Shown piece by piece: positions 52,763-60,888 of a stretch of 64,000 nt of DNA (positions within the stretch are counted from its first letter, which is position 1; each line of letters opens with the position of its first letter). The stretch covers positions 1,674,001 to 1,738,000 of the forward strand of contig CBDEUV010000002.1 in the NCBI GenBank assembly GCA_965243385.1, written 5' to 3'. Origin of the DNA: JANSYA01 sp965243385. Lineage in GTDB: Bacteria; Spirochaetota; Leptospiria; Leptospirales; Leptonemataceae. The position numbers and the translations under genes are program-made. The notes under the pieces were generated by a model. The model did not search any database. It saw only the letters and a list, made by a program, of their open reading frames with translations, and had not been told where the DNA came from.

Positions 52763-53317
52763 CTAAGATATAGAATCGCTCAGCAGATCCGGCGTCAAGC
52801 CGCGCGCTTCCAATTCACGTCGCAATACGGCGAGCGCGGCGGTTAAATCGGAATAGACGGTCGGCCGCGAAATCCCCACGACCCGTGTAATGTCCGTAAT
52901 ATTCATACCCGATAAAAATCGCAAACGCAAGACGTGACGCGAACGTTCCGTCAATTCGGATTCGCTCTGCAACACCTCGTCGATTACACGGACAATACGC
53001 TCGGACTCGTCGACTCCGCGATCCGGCTCCGCCACAGTCAGCGTATCGCCTGCCGGACGCTCCCATTTACGGGTGCGACGCGAATCAAGAAAATGATTGT
53101 AGGTTAATGTAAACAAAAAGGAACGCAGCGTTTCGCGCTGAATGGTATAGCCGCCTTTCATTTTTTCGACGAGTTTTAAGAATACACCCTGAAACAAATC
53201 AGCGGCTTCATCTTTATCCTTGCAGAGCGAAAGCAGAAACCTCCAGAGATCCTGTTTGTATTTTTGGTAGACGTCTTCAACGTCCCCGAGCGTAATTATC
53301 TCTGACCGCGAACTCAT
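52763..53317 (-). CDS. ECF-family RNA polymerase sigma factor
   Basis: This 184-residue protein has sigma region 2 (about 15-85: 'YQKYKQDLWRFLLSLCKDKD', 'DLFQGVFLKLVEKM', 'LRSFLFTLTYNHFLDSRR') and region 4 (about 120-175: 'RHVLRLRFLSGMNITDITRV' and 'GISRPTVYSDL'). Its probable anti-sigma factor is the FecR-like protein just downstream. The ATG at 53317 overlaps the ATG of the divergent gene, sharing two bases. No Shine-Dalgarno sequence is evident. Confidence 0.87.
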   Translation of the reverse strand: MSSRSEIITLGDVEDVYQKYKQDLWRFLLSLCKDKDEAADLFQGVFLKLVEKMKGGYTIQRETLRSFLFTLTYNHFLDSRRTRKWERPAGDTLTVAEPDRGVDESERIVRVIDEVLQSESELTERSRHVLRLRFLSGMNITDITRVVGISRPTVYSDLTAALAVLRRELEARGLTPDLLSDSIS

Positions 53318-54149
53318 GGCAACACGACGGACATTCACAGTACGACCGCCGCGAAACCGCGGGTCAAGAGAATTATTCGCTACACTGTTCTTCATAGTCC
53401 TCGGCATGTTTTCTTACTCGCTGGCCGATCAAATCGTTCTGAAAAACGGAACGGTCCTCGACGACAGCTATTTCCTCGGCCTGAACGAAAACGGAACGGC
53501 GCGTATACGACGCGCTGACGGAAAGATCTTGCAAATCCCAATGTCCGAAATTCGATCTATGACCCGGTCCGACTCTCCCGCGCCGCGCGTCGACCGGCGC
53601 CGCCCGCGGCCCTCCGGCGAAACTCGCCGCGATCGTTCCACCGATCGTTCCACCGATCGTCGCGACGACGAAGCTTCGCGAAGAAACGCGAAGCCGCCGG
53701 CGCCGCTGTTTTTGCAGAATATGCAAAGCGACCCTCGCCAGCCCTATGCCCTGGGCGACGAAAGCGAAAGCGCCGACGTCTCCAGCGGCGTACTGCGCTG
53801 GCTGATTCCGGGATACGCTCGTTACCAGGCTGGAAACGAATTCTCGGGTGCGGCGCTCTTTGCGGGTTTCGCTTTCAGTCTGGCGGCCACGCTTTTGTAT
53901 TATCAGAGCTGGCGAGACGTCGCCGCCCGCTCGGATACGAATCTGGCCTACAACCTGGGCGCGACCGGACGCCTGGACGCGAAATTCGAAGCCGCCCGGC
54001 GCAACACCTATCTATCCGGCGCGACCTTCGTTCTGTTTTCCATTCTACACCTCCGCGACGCCGGCGGTTTCTCCGATGCTTCGGGCGCGTTCCGGGAATC
54101 CGCCGATTCGAACAGGGGCGTGCGCTTCTCGTATAGCTTCCGCTTTTAA
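53316..54149 (+). CDS. Exported protein with SH3-like beta unit, Arg-rich linker and C-terminal membrane helices
   Basis: This 277-residue protein has a signal peptide (hydrophobic about 20-37). A short beta unit follows ('DQIVLKNGTVLDDSYFLGLN...GKILQIPMSEI'). Residues 90-130 are Arg/Asp-rich and encoded partly by a 12-base tandem repeat. The C-terminal half has 'LRWLIPGYARYQAGNEF' and two hydrophobic helices, as in small DUF5683-like proteins. The beta unit resembles the tail of the FecR protein encoded on the other side of the sigma factor. It is probably the sigma factor's target or a co-sensor; function is unknown. Confidence 0.72.
   Translation: MATRRTFTVRPPRNRGSRELFATLFFIVLGMFSYSLADQIVLKNGTVLDDSYFLGLNENGTARIRRADGKILQIPMSEIRSMTRSDSPAPRVDRRRPRPSGETRRDRSTDRSTDRRDDEASRRNAKPPAPLFLQNMQSDPRQPYALGDESESADVSSGVLRWLIPGYARYQAGNEFSGAALFAGFAFSLAATLLYYQSWRDVAARSDTNLAYNLGATGRLDAKFEAARRNTYLSGATFVLFSILHLRDAGGFSDASGAFRESADSNRGVRFSYSFRF
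53630..53660 (+). repeat. 12-base tandem repeat, 2.6 copies, coding
   Basis: CGATCGTTCCAC occurs twice in tandem, followed by CGATCGT. It encodes DRSTDRSTDR in the Arg-rich linker of the exported protein. Copy-number change would stay in frame. Confidence 0.75.
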
Positions 54150-54219
54150 TACAAGCGCGCCGCCGCCGTGTAGATAATACGATTCGCCGCGCGATTCGTA
54201 AGATTTTTTTTGGCCGCGT

Positions 54220-56991
54220 TCAGTCGATTTCGAAAGTTTGCGTCCGGCCGGCATTGTGCACAAAAAGCGACATCACCCGGCGATCGCCCGCGGTGATATA
54301 CAGATAATCGCGACCGTTGTCGCTGGTGGAAGCCGCGCTGAAGATACGCGTACGCGCCTGCGTTGCCCCGAAGCCGTCCGGCCCGACCTTTTCGAAATCC
54401 AGCGCTGAATTCAAGTCCAGGGCGCCTTCGCGACTGCGCCAGAGTTCGGCTCCGGAATGCAGATTGTCGAAACCAATGTACAGGCGCCCTCCACTTACAG
54501 TCAGCAAACTGGCCCAGCGGTTTTCATCGTCGCCGAAATTGGTCTTGCCCTGAGTGTTCATGGCGACCGGCGTCCAATCGTCGGCATCGCAGGCGACGGG
54601 ATTTCCGGACTCGAGCGGCCGGCACTTCCAGAGTTGCGGCACTTCCCGGCCCGCGGGACAGATGGTATCGTCCAGTCGGCAATCGTGCCGGCTGAGATCG
54701 CAGAGGCTGCCGATCATATTCACTTCGCAGGCGTTACGGATCACGTACAGATTTCCGCGAAACTGCGTCGTAGCCGGAAAGGGGCGCTCCGCGGGAATCA
54801 AATCCGAAAGCGATTTCAGCACGATCGAAAAATAATGCGTGAACCACTCGCTGGTCGGCGTAATATCCACCCAGTCGGGACAGCGATCGCCCTGCCCGTC
54901 GGCTCCCGGCCAGGGATCGCACGGTTGCGGATCGCCATTACGCGAGCGAATGAGACCGCCGTCGTTGATCAGGGTCGGCGCGGTGATTCCCGGTGCCTGA
55001 GACGCGTAAGCCCCGCTGGCCGGATGCAGAACGGACCCGCTGTTCGCGGCGTAGATATGATCCTGGAATGAAAAAATATTTCCGCCCAGAATGTCCGCCA
55101 TCGCGGGCTTGTTGCGCGCCCGTCGGCCGAATCCCGGCGCCATTCCCAGGTGCATCCAGTGCCCGGTATTGCCTTCTTCGATTTCGCGGGTCAGCTGATG
55201 GACCTTCACGACGTAGGGCCGGTTCATATTGTCGCCGGGCATAACGACATAGAGCCGGTTATTCGCGGTGTGCAGGGTTTCGACGCCGCGATTATCGATA
55301 TTCGGTCCGGCCCAGACATTGTTAAATGAATCTGAAAGGTCCAGATACTGAAAGACCGTATGATCCGCCGCGCTGTCGGTATAATACACGTAATCGTTGT
55401 CGCCGGCTTCGCGCGTGCCCGTTAAGAACAGATACTCGCGCCCGTACATCGCGCCGGACGTAAAGACACCCTGACCGTCTTCATTGTTCGGACCGCAACC
55501 GCTGAGCGGATCGATGCGATCGGGAAGACAACCGGTCGCCCCGATGGTTCGAAACTCCGCGCCGCGCAGGCCGCCGGCCAGATTCGAATGCACGGCTCCC
55601 CCGGGACCCGGAACCCAATCGCGAACGAAACCAAACGATAGCATACGCGGCTGGCTGCCGTCGGGTCGAAATTCCAGCGCGACATTACCGTTCGCGCCGG
55701 GTCCCAGCAAGACCCGATTGCGAAACAGAGTCAGACTTCCGGAATTCGCGCCGTCCGCGAAGGGATTCACGGCCAGGACTCCCGTCGATTCATCGCCCAG
55801 TTCGGGCAGACCGCCGCCGCAGCCGGCGAAGCTCGCCCGGTCATCCGGGGACGCGCCGATCGCCGGGGCGCCCTGCGTATCCGCCGTAATTGCGCAATCG
55901 CCTTCGGGACCGCAGGCCAGATTGTCGAAACCGTCGTCGTCGCGGCCGTTCGCCGCGAGCACAGTATAATTCGCGCCGCTCTGCGCGACCGCGTGCGATA
56001 GACAAAAACGCGTCCCGCTCGCGTCGGCCGGGCTGCCCGAACAGATTGAACCATCCGGCGCCTGCACGCTCTGAATAATCAAATCGTCCTCGGATAAGGC
56101 CCCGCTGCCGAAGATACGAAAACGTTGCGCGCAGGCTTCGCCGGAGCACAGCGCCGAGCCCGGCTCGTTCGATGCGCCGTTGATCGGAGTCGAAAAAGTC
56201 AGGAGCACACTGCGGTCGTCGCCCGTGCAGCGCGCTTCCAGCAAACGCGGCGAAGCATGCAGTCGAAAATCGGCGCGATTCGCACAGCCCACGTAATTCG
56301 GCGTCGCCGCGCGATCGCGCACCCGGGTCTGATCCACCAGAACCGAATATGCGGACCCGGCGCGCATGGGAGCGTCGAAACCCAGCTCCACATAATTTTC
56401 GACCGCGGTCGCGGAGATAATACGAAAATGATCGGTCTGCGCCCGGCCGGCCCCTGCAAAATTCGCATTCATTTCGCAGGCCCCTCCGGGCGAAACGCCG
56501 CCTCGATTGGGAATCACTCGATAGAATGCCGGCTCGCTCGCGGAAGGATCCAGATATCGTGAAAAGTACACGCGAATCCGCGTCGGTCCCAGCACCGCCG
56601 CCGCGGTGACTGCAGGAATGACCCGATCATCGCAGCGAATCCGGAGCTCATCGCTGTCCGGAGAGTCGATCGTGCATTGCTGGGCGGGGCGTTGCGGCTG
56701 CTGTAGAATTCGAACAACGGGTGGGCCCCCATCGCCGCTGGCAGCGGCGAAGCGTCCGTCCCGATGAATCGCCAGCGGAGCCTGGTCGCCGACCTGAATG
56801 ATCAGCCCCCGCCCGACGACTCCGCTGACCTGACCGTTCAGCTGTGCGCCCCATCCAAACGGACCGCCGGCATTTCCGGCCAGTAACCACAGCCACTGGC
56901 CGGGATCCGCCAGGCGGGGCCCGCAGGCGAGCGACCAGAGAGCGAAGATCGCCAGAATGCCGCGGCGGCTGTAGTGATAGGACTGCGTCAC
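54220..56991 (-). CDS. Large surface lipoprotein of unknown function
   Basis: This protein of about 923 residues starts at GTG 56991 (TTG 57021 is also in frame). The signal peptide ends 'LWSLACGP' (lipobox). Residues 140-390 contain repeated Ig-like segments that read like SbsA/Big-type domains ('PTRIRVYFSRYLDPSASEP', 'NYVELGFDAPMRAGSAYSVL', 'RSVLLTFSTPINGAS'), with paired cysteines. The C-terminal 500 residues have recurring 'YLFLTG', 'LYVVMPGD', 'IYAANSG', 'LYIGFDN' and 'YLYITAGD' strands that suggest a beta-propeller. Such lipoproteins are typical of Leptospirales surfaces. No ligand can be inferred. Confidence 0.75.
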   Translation of the reverse strand: MTQSYHYSRRGILAIFALWSLACGPRLADPGQWLWLLAGNAGGPFGWGAQLNGQVSGVVGRGLIIQVGDQAPLAIHRDGRFAAASGDGGPPVVRILQQPQRPAQQCTIDSPDSDELRIRCDDRVIPAVTAAAVLGPTRIRVYFSRYLDPSASEPAFYRVIPNRGGVSPGGACEMNANFAGAGRAQTDHFRIISATAVENYVELGFDAPMRAGSAYSVLVDQTRVRDRAATPNYVGCANRADFRLHASPRLLEARCTGDDRSVLLTFSTPINGASNEPGSALCSGEACAQRFRIFGSGALSEDDLIIQSVQAPDGSICSGSPADASGTRFCLSHAVAQSGANYTVLAANGRDDDGFDNLACGPEGDCAITADTQGAPAIGASPDDRASFAGCGGGLPELGDESTGVLAVNPFADGANSGSLTLFRNRVLLGPGANGNVALEFRPDGSQPRMLSFGFVRDWVPGPGGAVHSNLAGGLRGAEFRTIGATGCLPDRIDPLSGCGPNNEDGQGVFTSGAMYGREYLFLTGTREAGDNDYVYYTDSAADHTVFQYLDLSDSFNNVWAGPNIDNRGVETLHTANNRLYVVMPGDNMNRPYVVKVHQLTREIEEGNTGHWMHLGMAPGFGRRARNKPAMADILGGNIFSFQDHIYAANSGSVLHPASGAYASQAPGITAPTLINDGGLIRSRNGDPQPCDPWPGADGQGDRCPDWVDITPTSEWFTHYFSIVLKSLSDLIPAERPFPATTQFRGNLYVIRNACEVNMIGSLCDLSRHDCRLDDTICPAGREVPQLWKCRPLESGNPVACDADDWTPVAMNTQGKTNFGDDENRWASLLTVSGGRLYIGFDNLHSGAELWRSREGALDLNSALDFEKVGPDGFGATQARTRIFSAASTSDNGRDYLYITAGDRRVMSLFVHNAGRTQTFEID

Positions 56992-57164
56992 GAAAAATCG
57001 CTCAGAGGTAGAGACAGACAAGCACTGCCGTGGTCATGAGTAGCCGCGAATCACCGGCCTGAGACGACAATCTCCGGCCGATACGCTAACACTGGTATAA
57101 CAATCTGCTCAGGGCTTCTTGATCATTTTTTACACTTCCGCAGCGAAATCGTATCATAATCGCG

Positions 57165-58340
57165 ATGCTCCACCCGAAGCATACCGGCCGTTCCCCCGGC
57201 GACGCTCCCGCCCTCCGGCTCCGTCGGAGGCTGTTGAAAAACAGCCGCATGGCGGCTCTGGCGCTGGTTCTGAGCACCACCGGCTTCGGCGCCTGTCTCG
57301 AATTTCCATGCGCTGCTCTCGATTCGTCCTGCAGTCCGGGGGCAGCCGCCCTGTTGCTGACAGCCACCATTCCCGTGAATTTGCGGCTCCAGGACAGCGG
57401 CCAGGCAGTGTGTTACACGGGCGCCGAAGTCCCGTGCGCCTCGATCGCCCCCGGGCAACCGTACTACGGGCAGGATGGACACCACATCGACCGGCCGCGC
57501 GCTCCCGGCCTCGTTGCCGTTGGGAACGGTACTGTCCTGGATCCATTTACGGATTTGCAGTGGTCAGCGTGCTCGATCCAGAGCTCGGATGCCGGGCTTT
57601 TGACCGGTCCGGCCTGCGATAATGGTATGGGCGACCTCCCCGGTCCGATCACCCAGGCGGCGGCGAGTACGGTCTGCACCGGCTTGAACCTGGGCGGGCA
57701 CTCGGATTGGCGGCTGCCGGGCATTCACGAAATTGTGACCCTGCTGGATTTGGGCAGCCCCACCCGGGTGAATGCGTCGCTCTTTCCCGGCAACGCGGCC
57801 CAGGGCTATCTGACCGCGACGGCCAATCCTGACGTGGCCTCTTCGAAGCTCAATCTTTCGTTTTCCAACGGAGGCATCGTCCAGAATAATACGCTGGTCT
57901 CCGGTCGGGCGCGCTGCGTACGGGGCGCGCCGCCGGAGATCGGCGATTTTTTTGCCGAAGCGGACGTGGTGCTGGACAAATCCACCGGTCTGATCTGGCA
58001 ACGCTGCGCCGCCGGCTCCGCGGGCAACTGCAACATCACCCCGACGAGCATGACCTGGCTCGCGGCTCTCGACTACTGTGCGAGCCTGGAGCTATTCGGC
58101 GCGAACGATTGGCGCCTGCCGAATCTTCTGGAGTTGCATTCGCTGATGAGTTATGAATCGGCGGGCATCGTCGTCGACTCCGCGAGTTTTCCGGACGTCA
58201 GCGGCACATACTGGACCAGCACCTCCAATGTAGACGATCCGGATCTGGCCGGGCACGCGGACTTCGAACCCAATTCGCGAAGCGTGGAAATGACGCCCAA
58301 ACCCGCATTGCATTCAGTGCGTTGTGTTCGCGGCCCCTGA
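57165..58340 (+). CDS. Lipoprotein with two DUF1566 (Lcl) domains
   Basis: This protein of about 391 residues has a signal peptide ending 'GFGAC' (lipobox). It carries two DUF1566 repeats. Each has a Trp-containing strand ('DLQWSAC' or 'GLIWQRC'), the motif 'DWRLP.(I/L).E(I/L)' and a closing 'RCVRG'. The domain is a lectin-like fold frequent in spirochaete surface proteins. ATG 57165 is used here; ATG 57249 would give a shorter signal peptide and is possible. It converges on the sigma54 activator with a 19-base gap. Confidence 0.82.
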   Translation: MLHPKHTGRSPGDAPALRLRRRLLKNSRMAALALVLSTTGFGACLEFPCAALDSSCSPGAAALLLTATIPVNLRLQDSGQAVCYTGAEVPCASIAPGQPYYGQDGHHIDRPRAPGLVAVGNGTVLDPFTDLQWSACSIQSSDAGLLTGPACDNGMGDLPGPITQAAASTVCTGLNLGGHSDWRLPGIHEIVTLLDLGSPTRVNASLFPGNAAQGYLTATANPDVASSKLNLSFSNGGIVQNNTLVSGRARCVRGAPPEIGDFFAEADVVLDKSTGLIWQRCAAGSAGNCNITPTSMTWLAALDYCASLELFGANDWRLPNLLELHSLMSYESAGIVVDSASFPDVSGTYWTSTSNVDDPDLAGHADFEPNSRSVEMTPKPALHSVRCVRGP

Positions 58341-58359
58341 TTTCGAAATCGCAAGCGCT

Positions 58360-60873
58360 CTATGCGTCCGTAATTCCGAGATCGCGCATGCGATTGCGCA
58401 GAGTCGTGCGCTTCAGTCCCAGAATTCGCGCGGCTTCCGACTTATTGCCGTCGGCGAGGTCCAGCGCGCGTTCGATCAGCTGTCGCGAATAACGCCGGAC
58501 CTGTTCATCAAAAGGAATGCTCGCGCCGGCGCTTGCAGAAGCGTTCTCCGGAGCGGATGCGCCCGCGCCGGCCGCCACCTGGACCTGCGCGGCGCGACTG
58601 TCCGCCGAAAGCAGCTTCGCGAAATGCTCTGGCAACAAGCGCTCTCCCGAAGCGAAGGCGACCGCCCGCAGCAGAGTGTTTTCCAGCTCGCGAATATTTC
58701 CCGGCCAGGGATAGCGCGCCAGCAGAGCGTGGGTCTGCGCGTCGATTTCGGCGACCGAAGTCGGATGCTGCGCGGCGAAACGCTCCAGATAGTACTCCGC
58801 CAGCTCCGGAATATCTTCCGGTCGTTCGCGTAAAGGCGCAAGCGGCACCTGAAACACCTGAATGCGATACAGTAAATCCTGGCGAAATTCGCCCGCCGCC
58901 GCCATCGCTTCCAGATCGCGATGCGTCGCGAAAACGAAACGGCACCGGGCGCGCACGGGTCGATCCGCGCCGAGCGGCACGTAGTCCATCTCCTGCAATA
59001 ACCGCAGCATCTTCGCCTGGATATTCAGCGGCATTTCGCCGATCTCGTCAAAGAAGAGCGTTCCGTGACCGGCCTCCTGAATGCGACCGGCCCGGTCCGC
59101 ACGCGCGTCGGTAAAGGCGCCCTTGCGATGACCGAAGATCTCCGATTCCCACAGAGCCTCCGGCAGCGCCGCGCAATTCACGGCGATAAACGGAACGTGC
59201 GCGTTCGCCGTCGCCTTCCCGCGCGCGGCTGCTTCGTCGCCGGCCTGTCGGGCCCCCCCGGAATCTGCGTCGCCTTGCGCGGCGTCGAGCTCGAGCTCGT
59301 CCGGCCCGGCGTGCAACAGGCGCGCGATCATTTCTTTGCCGGTGCCGGTTTCGCCGGTGATCAGTACGGGATGGCGGAACGACCGCAAACGCTCCACCGC
59401 TTCGACCACCAGCTGCATGGACGCGCTGCGAAACACCAGTTCACCGGACCCGACCGGGATTCGCCGCGCTTCGCCGGTCGCGACCTGGTGCACTCGTTCC
59501 AGATGCGTGGCGTATTCGGGCATGCCGGCGCGGGCTTCTTCCAGCAATTCGGTCATCTGCTGGAAGGCCAGGCGCAGCGCGCCGATTTCATCCGGGGCGT
59601 CCGCAGTCGATTCAGAACGAGGTCCGGAATCGAAATCGTCTTTGCGATTGCGGTAGATGTGCCCCAGATCCGCCGCCAGCGCCTGGAGCGGCGCGACCAG
59701 ACTCGCGCGAAAGAGCAGTGGAAAAACGAAAAGTACTAACAGCGCCGCGGCGAACATCATAAAGGCGATGGGGCCCGCCGAAGCGTCGATGCGCTCGCGA
59801 AATTCGGAGTACGCGAAGGCCACAATGCTTGAGTTCGTGTTCGTATTCGTGTTCGTGTTTCGGTCGAGCGCAGGCTCAGCCGAAGCATAATGGAAACCGC
59901 CGTCATATTGAAAGAAGATCAGTCCGTCCTGAATCACCCGTAAGCGCGGCGGCAAGTCGTTCAGTGTATCGCGAGGAACGAGCACCGCCCCTGCCACTTC
60001 GCGTTCCGCCCGCACCAGCTCCGTTCGCGCGCGGGTTTCGCCGCGAATCTGTTCATAGGCCGGCCCCCGCAGCCCGAGCGACGTCAGCGCCAGCAGACCC
60101 AGAATCGTCACCAGTGCGACGCCGACCAGCCGGTGCATGAATCCCGTGCGTTTGCGCGCGGCCGACATAAAGACCACGACATAGGCCGAGAGTATAAACA
60201 GTACCGTTACATTGCTGAGCGTCGCAACGGTCGCCTTCTCCAGCATGCTCGCCATACTGAACAGGTTGAGTCCGCTGACCGCCAGCTCCAGCACGGTGAT
60301 GCCCGCAAGCTGCAACGACGCGCGAAAGGCGACCGCGTCTTTAGAACCGACCCTGCGCGCGAAACGCAATCCCACGACGATGCTCCAGAAATAGCAGAGC
60401 GCGCTCACCGCCGGCACGAACGGCGAGCTATAGCGCGAGCCAAAGGCATGCTGATGAAAGAGGGGCACGAAATCCGTGCCGGAGCGCACGATATAATCGA
60501 CGAGCGCGAATATCGCTCCGGCCAGAGTCAATGCCAGAACGATACGGCGTTCACGATTCATTTTAAGCAGAACGGCGCCGGAATGCGCGCCGGAGCGCGG
60601 AGCCGGAAAAACATAGGCGAATTGCACCCGGGCGACCGCCGCGAAACTGATCGCGCAGGCCGGAATCCAGGCGTAGGCGGCGCGCAGGTCCGCCACGCTG
60701 TACGCCGCCAGATAGGCCAGATTAAATACGCCCAGGAGTAAAAAATAGATTCCGAGCCAGGCGGCGGGCGGATCCGGCCGGCGGCGCAGCAGCAAATAGG
60801 CGGCGATTACGAGCGTGAGAATCGCGGGCGCGACGCGCCCGACGGCGAAGAACGTAAACTCGATTCCCGGCAT
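58360..60873 (-). CDS. Membrane-bound sigma54-dependent transcriptional activator
   Basis: This 837-residue protein has an N-terminal region with about seven membrane helices (1-240). A periplasmic loop (about 270-365) and another helix follow, then a HAMP-like linker (about 390-450), an AAA+ domain (about 475-720) and a Fis-type HTH ('NKSEAARILGLKRTTLRNRM'). Walker A is 'GETGTGKE' (507-514) and Walker B 'GTLFFDEIGE'. The sigma54-contact loop reads GAFTDA instead of GAFTGA (585-590). About 30 acidic/Ala-rich residues are inserted after Walker A (527-557). A hexanucleotide repeat encodes (Asn-Thr)n in the sensor loop. It probably activates sigma54 promoters in response to an envelope signal. 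Confidence 0.87.
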   Translation of the reverse strand: MPGIEFTFFAVGRVAPAILTLVIAAYLLLRRRPDPPAAWLGIYFLLLGVFNLAYLAAYSVADLRAAYAWIPACAISFAAVARVQFAYVFPAPRSGAHSGAVLLKMNRERRIVLALTLAGAIFALVDYIVRSGTDFVPLFHQHAFGSRYSSPFVPAVSALCYFWSIVVGLRFARRVGSKDAVAFRASLQLAGITVLELAVSGLNLFSMASMLEKATVATLSNVTVLFILSAYVVVFMSAARKRTGFMHRLVGVALVTILGLLALTSLGLRGPAYEQIRGETRARTELVRAEREVAGAVLVPRDTLNDLPPRLRVIQDGLIFFQYDGGFHYASAEPALDRNTNTNTNTNSSIVAFAYSEFRERIDASAGPIAFMMFAAALLVLFVFPLLFRASLVAPLQALAADLGHIYRNRKDDFDSGPRSESTADAPDEIGALRLAFQQMTELLEEARAGMPEYATHLERVHQVATGEARRIPVGSGELVFRSASMQLVVEAVERLRSFRHPVLITGETGTGKEMIARLLHAGPDELELDAAQGDADSGGARQAGDEAAARGKATANAHVPFIAVNCAALPEALWESEIFGHRKGAFTDARADRAGRIQEAGHGTLFFDEIGEMPLNIQAKMLRLLQEMDYVPLGADRPVRARCRFVFATHRDLEAMAAAGEFRQDLLYRIQVFQVPLAPLRERPEDIPELAEYYLERFAAQHPTSVAEIDAQTHALLARYPWPGNIRELENTLLRAVAFASGERLLPEHFAKLLSADSRAAQVQVAAGAGASAPENASASAGASIPFDEQVRRYSRQLIERALDLADGNKSEAARILGLKRTTLRNRMRDLGITDA
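59833..59859 (-). repeat. Hexanucleotide coding repeat (Asn-Thr)n in the sensor loop
   Basis: On the plus strand the unit is GTTCGT with one substitution (ATTCGT) over four to five copies. It encodes alternating Asn-Thr at residues 339-347 of the sigma54 activator. Six-base units would keep the frame when copy number changes. Confidence 0.8.
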
Positions 60874-60888
60874 GATCTGTCTTGAGTA

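Noticed and set aside
59833..59859. Short tandem repeat as a possible CRISPR remnant
   Set aside because: The units are six bases without spacers and lie in frame within a coding sequence.
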